DNA from: Pyricularia pennisetigena
Taxonomy: Eukaryota; Ascomycota; Sordariomycetes; Magnaporthales; Pyriculariaceae
DNA length: 64,000 bases
Direction: 5' to 3'
Assembly: GCF_004337985.1 (NCBI RefSeq)
Contig: NC_043740.1
Span: forward strand, 1,717,200 to 1,781,199
Position 1 is the first letter of the stretch, and each line of letters begins with the position of its first letter. A program made the position numbers and the translations under genes. Shown in pieces: positions 11,506-21,197 of this stretch. The notes under the pieces are model-generated. The model was not told the DNA's origin. It worked only from the letters and a program-made list of their open reading frames with translations, and did not search any database.

Positions 11506-12246
11506 TTTATTCTACTGTAACAAAAAAAAAAATCCTCTAATCTTTATTCTTTATTCCTTTCCTTGCTTTGGCGTTGTTATGTCCAGACATGGATCACGTC
11601 TATAGAACAGCTATGACCCCAATATTTGTGCTCCAACAAAAGAAAATCAAAATCAAAATAAAAAAATAGAGGAGCTCGATGCTCAGCTAGCACGCCCCGA
11701 TTCCAGCACAGAAATGACGTTGCCTTGAGCAGTGTAAATGCCTGAAGATTACCTGCCATGTAGATGAAGTAACGTCGTGACTGACAATATATCCAATTCG
11801 CCTGTAGTTAGTAGGATGCAGATCCTCGTGAGGGAGCCTATGAGCGGCAGTTTGTGCTCCATGCGTGCTCTCAGTTCGATGACGACGTCGAGTATATCCC
11901 AGCTCGCCGCGGCAAACCCCATACGAACGGCCGGCCTAAAAGGCCAGTACGAAAAGCAATGTCAAAGGGAATATAGTCTTAGTTTCCTCTCGATTGAACA
12001 TAACAGAAAATGGTGCCATCGATTTACGATGGAGGGCGGGAAGAAAAACGCATAGCAGACAAGGGGGAAAAAAAAAGGAAACAAATTCAGGTCTATTCCC
12101 CCAAACAGCTTTCAACACACTGCGCCTCTCGCCTGTCCTCTAGGTGTTCCCATTGCGGACAGAGAAGTAGACAAGGAGGGACGCTGGAAGAAATGACAAC
12201 ATCGGGCTCCTTGAACCAAGTCCCGAGTTTATCCCACTAGTTCAGC
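11506..12246. other. Convergent intergenic region (BCAT / NDUFB11)
   Basis: 3' flank of both neighbours. The only frame with coding-like composition is a 57-codon minus-strand ORF at 11749-11922. The rest is A/T-rich with short homopolymers and no recognisable gene. Confidence 0.55.
11749..11922 (-). CDS. Possible small ORF, 57 residues
   Basis: An ATG-initiated minus-strand frame of 57 codons with a protein-like, largely helical composition (starts MGFAAASWDILDVVIELRAR, ends TLLHLHGR). It ends at TAA, but the AGGTAATC at the stop would also serve as a splice donor. I recognise no family. It may be a real small protein, an exon, part of the NDUFB11 3' UTR, or chance. Confidence 0.2.
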   Translation of the reverse strand: MGFAAASWDILDVVIELRARMEHKLPLIGSLTRICILLTTGELDILSVTTLLHLHGR

Positions 12247-12781
12247 TCAAGGCTTCTTCTCGGGAAAGGGGTCCTCCAGGATGCCCTCAACCTCTAACCT
12301 CCGACGGGCCTCCTCGAGAGCCCAAGTTTGTATCCTGCGGGTATGGTCAGCACGATTCTAGCTTTGAAAACAAGTCCCGTAACACAAAGGCATTCCGATC
12401 CCCCTCAGCCGTACAGCCCGAATCCTCCTTGCCATAACCACGCCACCCACAGCAATCATCAATTTCAGACAAACCGACAGCCACAAGAAGACAAAGAGCA
12501 TTTTTTTATTTAAAAAAAAAAAAAAAGACTCACGATGTATCGGGCTTGAAGCACATGGCAACGGTAAAGACGGCGAAGCTACCAAAGAAGCCAATGTACA
12601 TGATGTTCTCCCAGCCCTCCTTCTGGTACTTCTCGCCGGGCTTGACGCCAAACAGCCAGCCCGTCGGCGGGTCGTACTCGGGCCCGTGGGAGGCCAGGCG
12701 GCGCGGCGTCGTCGAGAGCGTCCTGGTCTGGGTCGTCTGCCGGAGGGCGCGGAGCGCCATGCTGGGTCGGATGCCGGGCAT
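12247..12781 (-). CDS. NDUFB11: NADH:ubiquinone oxidoreductase ESSS/NDUFB11-type subunit
   Basis: Accessory subunit of the membrane arm of respiratory complex I in the mitochondrial inner membrane. Exons 12534-12781 and 12247-12334 join in frame (TC|G) over a 199-nt intron to give 111 residues. The first ATG at 12781 starts MPGIRPSMALRALRQ; a second ATG is at 12760. The N-terminus is Arg/Thr/Ser-rich and presequence-like. Next come GPEYDPPTGWLFGVKPGEKY, a WENIMYIGF-type start to a single membrane helix (about residues 58-78), the family-like FKPDTSIQTWALEEARRRL, and a charged tail. The upstream open frame reaches only a TTG, so it is not used. The subunit name rests on recognising the fungal pattern of a single helix followed by KPDTSIQ-W-EA. 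Confidence 0.78.
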
Positions 12782-13104
12782 GATTGGGGTGGGTTTTGTA
12801 TCGGTCGATGTTCGGAGCAGAGAGGCTGGTGTCTGTGTCTTTTTTTCCGCCCAATTGACTCTCTTGAGTTTGTCCAAGCTTGCGGCTGTTACTGTTCGTT
12901 TCTCGTCAATCGGCGTTTTGTTGGAGTGGAGATGGGTCTGGCAGCTGGACCAAGGCTAGAAATTGATTGAGCCTTGGAATCGGTGTCGGCTCGTGACTGC
13001 GCTTCGGTGGTGCGGGAAATCAAGGTTGGGATGGACGGGTTACGTGTGACCGGGTCGGTGGATACACGCCGAGGCGTCTGCTGTTGGGTGGTGGTCACGA
13101 GATA

Positions 13105-13116
13105 CATCACGTGATG
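13105..13116. promoter_or_regulatory. Palindromic CACGTG element upstream of NDUFB11
   Basis: CATCACGTGATG is a perfect 12-bp palindrome containing TCACGTGA, the core recognised by Cbf1/CPF1-type bHLH proteins. It lies 324 nt upstream of the complex I subunit start. The factor is inferred. Confidence 0.35.
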
Positions 13117-13529
13117 ACACATGCACGTCATCCCATGCAGCTTTGCGACTAATGGAGTAGTATCCATCTGCAATTAACTGACAGGGCCACATCTGGATGC
13201 TGTCATACCTTGATATCAATTGAACTCAAGCCGTTGACTAGCAGCTTCCAGACAAATCCCTCGTCATGTCCAACATATCAAGATAAGGTCCCTAACTAAG
13301 ACAAACACTAATGTTTCTAGCCCAAGAATTATACCCGAATCGATCAAGATCATTCATATTCGTACTCAGATAATCCATGGTGTATCCATACCCATAACCG
13401 ATTTTTCAACCAACCCAGATATCCCAATGCTGCTGATTCGACAATCAAAAAAGTCCCGATCCATGCTGTTCCTGGAAAATCCTCCTCATGCTAGTTCTTG
13501 CTGACTTGGAAACCACAAATATTTGTAAC

Positions 13530-13558
<29 letters not shown>
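13530..13558. repeat. A29 homopolymer
   Basis: Uninterrupted A run just downstream of the Dna2 stop codon (minus-strand gene). Confidence 0.95.
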
Positions 13559-13563
<5 letters not shown>

Positions 13564-13619
13564 TTGAATGACCAAAGACAATGTCATGTTGCGCCGGCCT
13601 CAAATTTCCAAAGGCTGAT

Positions 13620-16600
13620 TCAAAATCCACTCCCGGCCATGTCATTGAGAATATCCCGAAGAATGGGCTTGCCCTTCGTAAGCATATTCGCTCCAATCCC
13701 AGCCTTCTTCATTGGCTGCCGTCTACCAGGTGGGACATTCTCCTTCCCACCGCCCTTTGTCACGCCGGCCGATGACAACTTTGGCAAAGCATTCGCACCG
13801 GCCGTCTTCCTTGGGGTCTTCCTTCGGGGAGATGCTTGTGTCTGTGCAATCGTTGTTCCTGTTGCCGCGATGCCACCGTCATCGAACAAATGCGACTCCA
13901 GGGCGTCTGCAGGCAGATCGCAAATCCAGTTGCGATCCTCCATCAGCCTGACAAACTTGGACAGCATCTCATCGGCCCCACATCCGCGAAGAGTCTCGCG
14001 GCTGCCAACCACAAGCAGCTTGGTCTTTGCGCGCGTAAAGGCGACATTGATGCGTCGCCAGTCGCGCAAGAGGTCTCCAATGTGGCATGCCTCGTTGCTC
14101 CGCACAAGGCTTAGCACCACAACCTCCTTGTCACGCCCTTGGAAGCGGTCAGCAGTGTGCATCTCCACGGCAGCCGCATCACCCGTGTTCCTGCCGCTCA
14201 AGAGCTTGTGCTTCAAGAGAGCAAGCTGCGAGCGGTAGTGCGTCATGACGCCAATCTCGTTTGCTGGAACACCAATAGTCATCAGCGACTCAACAAGCTG
14301 CACCACCAGCTGCGCTTCCACGGGATTGACGATCCTGTTGCCTTTTGCTTCCTCGCGGCTGTCGGGTAGCGCGTCCGTGTTGACGAAAGCAACGCGAGTG
14401 TCAGGATTGACCAAATGACGCAGCCAGCAGAGACTCCCCCCAGTACAGAAGGACTTGGGCAAGGAAAGTATGGGTTGCGATCTGCTCAGAGACATGAATG
14501 ATGAGGCGTCGTAGTGATGCCGTGACAGAGCGTCTGGGAATGGTACGTCGAGTTTGCGGAAGCGCAATTCCTCTGTGCCACACTTGAGTTGGCCCTCGTA
14601 GATGAGTTCGTTGCTCAACGCCATGACATCTTCGCACATGCGATATTGGTGTTCAAGGTTGACGACCGAGTCGGGATGAGTGTCGGAAAGCAGCTTGAAA
14701 AGGCTGACATCGAGTCCCTCCTTCCGGGCCTCTTCGTTTTGCACAAGGGGAGGCAACTGGTTGTGGTCGCCTACTAAAACAAACGTACGCGCCATTCTGA
14801 TCGGGCCTAGACAGATGGGCAGCGTGATCTGCGAAGCCTCATCCACGATGCAGTAATCAAAAGTGCGCTCGTTGAACAGAGGGTGACTGATGCCCAGACA
14901 TGTTGTGGCAACCACTGGCAAGTCGTGCCATGCAGTCCTGATCTCCTCAAAAGAGTTCATCGGCTGGGCTGCCAGAGTGGCAAACTCCTGAACTTCGGGG
15001 TGTACCTTGGCAGCAGCACCAAGTCTCAGCACCGGAATGCTGTCGTCCTTCAACTTCAAGAGGATGTTGTCGACGGCACTGTGAGTATACGATGTGAGCA
15101 AGACGCTCTTGCCCTGCCGAGTCAAAGCACGGATTATATGAGCGATAGTAGTCGTCTTTCCGGTTCCCGGCATTCCAAGCACCAAGGCATAGTCTTTGGC
15201 GCTCATGACCTTCTCGACGGCCTTCTTTTGGTCCACGTTTAGACTCTCCCCGTTGGAGATTTCGTACTGTGTCGGCACGGTCTTGAATGTTGGAGGCTCC
15301 AAATCAACAACAAGTCGTCGAAGATCCCCAGAGCCCGAAGGACCATTTGCCATGACTTGAACAAGGTTGTTGCGCACTGTAGCCATTCCGTTGCTGAACT
15401 CATCCTTGTCCAAACGATAACGGATTCGAGGCTCCTTGATGCCCAGAGGCGGCTGTGTCCCGACCCTACAAGGCCCAACTTCCATGATGCTAGCAAATAC
15501 CTGGTTGTTGACCTCATCGAAGCCTGGTTGGCGGATCCTGGCATTGTGAAGTCTCCTGTCCACAGCGACGGTGATCCTCCGTTTTGTGACTGCCACCACG
15601 AAACCAAGAGCCAGTGCAAAGTGACCATCCTCATCTGAAACGACAACAGGCTCACCCACAGCAAGTTGCGACTCCATGAAAGAGAAATTGCTGGCGGCAT
15701 CGTCCTTGAGAAATGTGTACTGAAACCGGTTGATCTTGGGGCTGTTTTTGTCTTCGACTGCCGATCCTTCCTCGAGGACGACGTTCGAGAAACACCGTCC
15801 TACCTTCTCACGCTCTGTACTGAGCATCGTCCAGAGCTCCCGGCGGAGCTTCTGACTTTCCTTCTCTTCTTTGGTAAGGAGATCCTCCCACTTCAGAAAG
15901 AATTCCTTGTGCCTCGGCGTCAGGTGTTGGACAACTTCGTCAAACTTGCCCTTCATCCCGCTTGTTTCGCCATCTCCGTCATCCGCAAGCTTGTGGTAGA
16001 TGAAGCACGAAGTTTGCGCATAGCATCTACCACAAGCATTCTTGGCCTTTTTCATCGGCGGCAGCTGGACGCTTCTTTCGCGGATGTAGCATGCCAATGT
16101 GTTCCGCTGCATGATCATGTGCCGCAGCTCGTGGCGAACTGCCGGTATCCTGATGGTCTGTGAAGTCTCCATGTAGTAGAGAACACCATAGACTATCTCG
16201 ATATCGTATCGATCGGACAGCAGCAAGTTGTACAGTGCCGTCTGCGCCTGGTGGTTACTGTTTACGTTCTTACCAGTCTTGACTTCAAAAGGAACCGTCA
16301 GATTGCGGCGGTTGTTGCCGTCCTTCATGGTGACCTGTACAGTGGCATCGATGTTGCCCTTTAATCCATACATAGGTGACCAGACATGCTCCTCCACATC
16401 CAGGAGCTTGCTGACACACATGTTGGCCTTTTCGCCATTGCGGCCGTGAACAATCGCATCGGACTGAGAATATGGTCAGTACGTTTATGGTGTGCTCAAT
16501 CATGGTAATTTTCTTTTTTTTCTTTTTCTTTTTTTTTTTTTTGTACTTACCTTTGGAAAGCTCGAAACAAAGGCTTCGGCCCACGACCTCATCTCCCGCA

Positions 16601-18973
16601 TCTTTGATAAAAGATGTTCGCGAGCCTCCCCAAGGCTGACCTTGATTGTGTAAAGGTCTTCTATGTGGCGACCGATGTTCTTGTCAACCAAAGCAGTGAG
16701 GAATTCAGAACTCCACTTGTTGGCCATGAGTGCCTCTTGAAAGATCTCATGGAGCATTGTGCCATATACGAGAGGGGGTGAGGCTTCACTGGTGGCCTTG
16801 ACACGATCCTGCAAGACAGCACGCCGAGTGCAGCTGAATGAGTCTGCCACAACGGTAGATGATATGAGCTGGTCTGGATGCAAGATGAGCATGTTCTGCG
16901 AATTGTCAATGATGCATCTGCTTGAATGCTCAAAATCGCCGATAATGTGGACGAATGCCTTGGTGCTGACGGGTGTTTCGATCCAGTCTCCACGAAGATG
17001 CACTGTCACGTTAGCTTTGGTCGTATCCTCCACCAAGAGGAGGATCTAAAGGCAGTCAGCCGTGTTAGCGCACTTTATCCAAACCGCGTACCATGAAATA
17101 TATACCACAGAAGGCTTAGACAGAGCCAACTTACTTTTTCCGGGCAGTCTCGCCCTGTGTCGGCGGTGTACACAGCATCATCCACGCGGGTGACCTTGTA
17201 TCTTTGAATAACTCGGGCTTTTTGGCTGGGCTGAAATGACGTCTTAGTAAATTGTAGCCTTATGTCGACTATGTATCTGTACGTACATGTGTCAAAGCAG
17301 AAGCAGAATCCCTGGCAGACCGCGTGGTTTGGTTACATGCCGCTCCTTGTTGGGCGGACTGCGTAGCTGCCAACTCCGCCGCTTCAAAATCAAAATCGCC
17401 ACCAAAATCATCACCGAAAACGTCATCAGAGTCAGCATCTCCAAACTGAATACCGGCGCTATGTTGTTTTGCTTCCGGATCCGACTGTTGCAGCAACGAC
17501 ACAGCTTCGATAGGTTGGGGTTGAACTCGGTGATGTGATGTGGATCCAGACTCTAGCTGGGTTAAAAGTCCCTCCGCTGCTTCGAATAAGTCATCGTCCA
17601 TGTCGCCAAACTCGTCTTCAACTTCGGCGAGCGCTTGTTTCGCTTTTTCATGGGGCTGAATGGGTTGCGCCAGAACCGGGTTCGGACCACATGGGGTTTC
17701 GGGTGCGACCAACGTAGCGTCAAGCTCCATCAAAGTATCATCGTCAAAGTCATCATCGCCATAATCCGACGTGGAATCAGCCGGGTTGTGAAAATTTTGG
17801 TCATTCAAATTGGCAAGGCCCGAGTGTGTTGGTGATCTTGTGATGGGTGACTTGGGCCCTTGTGTTCGTGATCTCCGCGGCGACCCACGGGATTTGCTAG
17901 GAGAGGGAGACTGTGGCATGGTCTCGTAATCCTGACTTGCGTTCGACTTTTCGATTTCGCCTGTCACAGTCTCCAGCAAGGCTGATACCATGGACAGCTT
18001 CGAGTCCGATCTACGGCCACTTTTAAGCTTGCTAGTTGGAGATTCAATACTTGAAGTATGAACCTTCCGTCGCTTTGGCCAGTTGACGCCATTTCCACAG
18101 CTTATTGCTCTCCGCAGACTGCTTTCGGTCTGTAAGGCCGGCCCGCCTTTGACGGGGCGAGGCGAGGAGGAGACTATCAAATTCGCGAGTGCAGGGTTCC
18201 CGGCATTCGGCGTGGTCTTCTTTACGGCGCTGCATACTGAAAATCGATCCCAGAGATCGAATGCCGGATCCGCATGGGGTGACTTCAACGCATTCGTGAG
18301 CTGTTTGACGTCTACAACAGGGCTATCGAATCTGGCATGAGCCGGTGAAGATACAGGCGAAGAGCTCCGGGCTCTTTTCCTCCCTCTCCCTGGATGAGCT
18401 GGCGTTATAAATGTGTCTTCGGGGTCGATTGGCTTGTCCCAGAGGATCCTGTCACTGGGCGAGACCTCTCGTTGGTTCTCCCTGGCGCTGGCACACTCCC
18501 CCATCTGGATCAGATCCTGCCATGCCAGCCTGGCCACCGGAGTCGTCACAGTATCTGGTGGGTACGCAGGAAGCGCTAGACGATTTGTCGTTTCTGCAGC
18601 TTTAGGTGTACCGTCCTCCGTATCGGAGTCACTGTCAATGGTTATGACGGTGGACGCATTTCGGATGCTCTGTCTGGTAGGGGGTTTTGCGCCGTTGGTT
18701 GTCGCCGTGGCCTCGGCGGGCTGGGGAGCATTTCCAGGTTCTTGAAACCGAAACTTTGTCAACTTGTCCTTGGTGACTTCGGACACGCGAGGGAGCGGCT
18801 TCGGAGGTTGTGGTGGAACGGCAGAGTGGCTTTTGGAGCGTTGCCACGTTTGTTTGCGCTGTTACTCCCGAAGGAGACAGGGTCAGTTCGAATATGTCAA
18901 CAAGGTCAACGAATGCATCACCTACATTATTAAACGATGTTCTTTGCTCAGAGTACGATTTTTGGAGAGGCAT
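13620..18973 (-). CDS. DNA2: DNA replication ATP-dependent helicase/nuclease Dna2
   Basis: Nuclease-helicase that trims long Okazaki flaps and resects broken DNA ends in the nucleus. Five exons fit in frame: 18926-18973, 17287-18858, 17135-17230, 16551-17045 and 13620-16463 (introns 67, 56, 89 and 87 nt), giving 1684 residues. The 16-codon first exon joins to RKQTWQRSKSHS, the basic N-terminal motif of fungal Dna2. Residues 50-560 are mostly disordered. The RecB-type nuclease shows His671, Asp776 and Glu797-Val-Lys799 (EVKTG), then Q-x3-Y (Gln811-Tyr815). Iron-sulfur Cys are 644, 881, 884 and 890. The superfamily 1 helicase has Walker A GMPGTGKT near 1167, VDEASQ near 1275, GDHNQLPPL, EHQYRM, DRFQGRDKEVV and NVAFTRAK. 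The first ATG of the frame is at 18973; upstream extension reaches only a TTG. SCB/MCB boxes lie about 200 nt upstream. Confidence 0.95.
16464..16550 (-). repeat. Pyrimidine-rich tract inside Dna2 intron 4
   Basis: The 87-nt intron between the two catalytic exons holds a long plus-strand T/C run, mostly T, at about 16510-16542. In the gene's sense strand it is a purine (A-rich) tract next to the GTAAGT donor. Confidence 0.75.
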
Positions 18974-19172
18974 TTCTGTGCTGCCCAAACAATCAAGAGA
19001 GCATTCCTTGTCGAATACAAAAAGCAGGAAAAGAGCCAGGCAAGGGTGAATCGAAGTCAATAACTGTTAATTACTGTTTTCTTGCAAGTTAGAGACACCC
19101 AGAGACGTTGTAGTCGTAGAACTCCCCACCAGTAAGTTGCACTTTAGCATCTGGGCGCGTCCGATGTTAATG

Positions 19173-19185
19173 TTTCGCGACGCGT
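19173..19185. promoter_or_regulatory. Adjoining SCB (TTTCGCG) and MCB (ACGCGT) boxes
   Basis: TTTCGCG (reverse complement CGCGAAA, an SCB-like element) directly abuts ACGCGT, the MluI cell-cycle box, about 200 nt upstream of the Dna2 ATG. MBF/SBF factors use these to drive G1/S transcription of replication genes, and Dna2 is such a gene. Function here is inferred. Confidence 0.5.
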
Positions 19186-19311
19186 CGATCAAGGGCCCCT
19201 GAATCAGGTCTTGGTGGGGGCCGCTATTGTAGATACCCACTCAGTGACATAATCTGATCTTGCTGTTTAGGAGCTTGGGTCACGTTCCACTACAGCTCCG
19301 CTAACTGGCCA

Positions 19312-19506
19312 ATGGATTCCAGCGCTATGTTTCTAGATCCTACCCAGAAGCGTGACTTCATCATCAACGGTGCCCTGTTAAGGTACCTCACCATCAAACA
19401 TCAAATCAAAGAAACTAGGCTTGTTTTTGTCCATCTTACTCACCAGACCTCACCGGAAACATCTGGGGGTGCTGCCATAAACGAAAAACAGATCCCAGAG
19501 TCTTGA
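19312..19506 (+). promoter_or_regulatory. 64-codon upstream ORF or alternative 5' exon
   Basis: An ATG-started frame (MDSSAMFLDPTQKRD...) ends in TGA 33 nt before the ATG of the 19540 gene. It could be a translated upstream ORF limiting expression of that gene, or part of a spliced 5' leader. No family is recognised. Confidence 0.3.
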
Positions 19507-19539
19507 GAAGCTTCATCCGGCAACCCCGAACGAGCTTGT

Positions 19540-20700
19540 ATGGCAGATCTCAACTACCAGGGCGTGGTGGACGGCCAGCCGGGTCCAGCATCATCCGATC
19601 AACATGTTGCGGCAAGCATCGCCCGCATTAACTGGGAGTTTTTCCACCCACGACCTCTGCAGTCATCGAACTGGCATCGCAGACGTTTTGCCGAACGCTA
19701 TGTTGGCAGCGCGGCACGAGTAATGGGCCGTGAGCTTCAGCAAGAGGAGATTGATGCCATTGTAGACCACTTCAGCCGGGGCACCAGGGCCGAAAAGGTG
19801 TACAGCCTCCCGGCATCTTTCGCCTGCACTTACTATTTCTGGAACAGGGGTATTAGCACTTACCGCTTCCCCTTCCTGGGTCCTCGCCCGGTACCGCGTT
19901 TCCTAGCAGCCCTGACCTCTCCCGTGGTCGCGCATTGGATGTGGCAGGCCGTCCGGCTCCTTTCCTATGACCTACTGTGCGATATAGCCGTGGGCACGCC
20001 TGTGGGCAGGCTCGCCTTTAGCTATGCGTCTGCAGGATCGTTAAACGACCCTAGACTCGCCCAGCTGCGCCAGGAGCACGAGCGGCGACGTCATGAGATG
20101 CGCGACCAGCTCATGCAGCAGGTCGCCCGCAGACGCCCCGGGGGCGCGGGTCCTGATGGTTTGGGCGGCCCACAGAGGCCACGGGCTCTGCCCGACCATG
20201 ACAACGACTATGCACAAGCCCCAGAGGAAAGCACCCAGTCTGACGGCTGGCAATCGGCCGAGACCCAGTCGGCAGCCCAAACCGCGCCGGCCCAGACTCG
20301 TCCCATGCGTCCGACCTGGCCGAGGGCTTCTCCTGCGCCGCCGCCGCCATCTCAGCAACCACAGAGCTCCTTCGATGAAGACGATCCTTTTGATGATGCC
20401 TCGCCTGTGGCTCCTGACTGGAGAGACCAGCCTCCGCCGCAGCGCTCGTCGGGCCGTCCAGGGGAGTCGGCTTGGGACAGGCTAAGGAGGCAGGCGCAAT
20501 CGAAGGATCAAAACCCGGCACAATCGTCTTGGGAAGCCAGGCGGCAAACACCCGGCTCTCAATCTCAGACGGATCAAGACTGGACATACAAATCTGATGA
20601 GGACTCACAATCCGAGACGGAACGAGAAAGGGCGCAGAGAGAGTTTGATGCAATGCTGGAACGTGAGAGGCGGGCTGAGCAAAGTGGAAGACGTCGGTGA
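19540..20700 (+). CDS. Uncharacterised protein, folded N-terminal half and disordered tail
   Basis: Single-exon frame of 386 residues with a clear ATG and strong third-position GC bias, so I treat it as a real gene. Residues 30-170 look folded: a basic stretch (NWHRRRFAERYVGSAARVMG), an acidic helix (LQQEEIDAIVDHFSRG), then an aromatic and hydrophobic part (about 85-160) with one or two possible membrane-associated helices ending around AVGTPVGRLAFSYAS. Residues 180-386 are disordered, rich in Gln/Pro/Arg/Asp/Ser, and end in a charged helix EREERRAEQ-like segment. No signal peptide is evident. I do not recognise the family, though similar fungal hypothetical proteins with an RR-F-ERYVGSAARVMGREL motif are familiar to me. 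It shares a divergent promoter with Dna2. Confidence 0.8.
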   Translation: MADLNYQGVVDGQPGPASSDQHVAASIARINWEFFHPRPLQSSNWHRRRFAERYVGSAARVMGRELQQEEIDAIVDHFSRGTRAEKVYSLPASFACTYYFWNRGISTYRFPFLGPRPVPRFLAALTSPVVAHWMWQAVRLLSYDLLCDIAVGTPVGRLAFSYASAGSLNDPRLAQLRQEHERRRHEMRDQLMQQVARRRPGGAGPDGLGGPQRPRALPDHDNDYAQAPEESTQSDGWQSAETQSAAQTAPAQTRPMRPTWPRASPAPPPPSQQPQSSFDEDDPFDDASPVAPDWRDQPPPQRSSGRPGESAWDRLRRQAQSKDQNPAQSSWEARRQTPGSQSQTDQDWTYKSDEDSQSETERERAQREFDAMLERERRAEQSGRRR

Positions 20701-21197
20701 GATTGAGATGTTTGTCTGTGTGTGGTAGTACTACTGTAAGATAAGGATACGCATGCAGACATGACTAGTCACACGGGCAACAATACATAAACCTTGCCTT
20801 TTATCATTGCATATTTGATTGTCCATGATAGATATCGTCCTTTATAACCAGTTTATTAATGGATCGATGCGCCTCGCACAAAATGAATACTCGGTCTATG
20901 TCTCGGTTATCACAGGAAAGCTACACAAGGGAAAGAAAGCGCACTATTTCGTCCTATACACTGGGAATGAGAATCATGTAAACCTAACAACCCGTTCACT
21001 CCTTGCCCCGAACAAAAAAAAAAAAAAAAAAAAAAAAAAAAGAAAACAATCGCGACAAGCTCTAAGCCAGCTTCTGAAACACACAACCCCGATATTACGT
21101 CTCAAGAATATTTAGAGATGGCTCATTTTCCCCCAAGTCCATCGCACTTTTATTGACTCCGTCCCATCCAGATAAATATCGTAAAATACCGAGATGT
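20701..21197. other. Convergent 3' intergenic region (19540 gene / Rsc9)
   Basis: Shared 3' flank containing an A28 run at 21014-21041. No gene is seen. Confidence 0.65.
21014..21041. repeat. A28 homopolymer
   Basis: Uninterrupted A run about 155 nt downstream of the Rsc9 stop codon (minus-strand gene). Confidence 0.95.

Larger units (their letters stand above)
12782..13619. other. Intergenic region between Dna2 (3' end) and NDUFB11 (5' end)
   Basis: Serves as NDUFB11 promoter and Dna2 3' flank. It contains a 12-bp palindrome with a CACGTG core at 13105-13116 and an A29 run at 13530-13558. No gene is supported. Confidence 0.6.
18974..19539. other. Divergent promoter between Dna2 and the 19540 gene
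   Basis: 566 nt between opposite start codons. It contains joined SCB and MCB cell-cycle boxes at 19173-19185, a three-codon upstream ORF (ATG CTC TCT TGA) just before the Dna2 ATG on the minus strand, and a 64-codon plus-strand upstream ORF at 19312-19506. Confidence 0.6.

Noticed and set aside
13530..13700. Lys- and Phe-rich ORFs around homopolymers here and elsewhere
   Set aside because: Generated by A/T runs, not genes.
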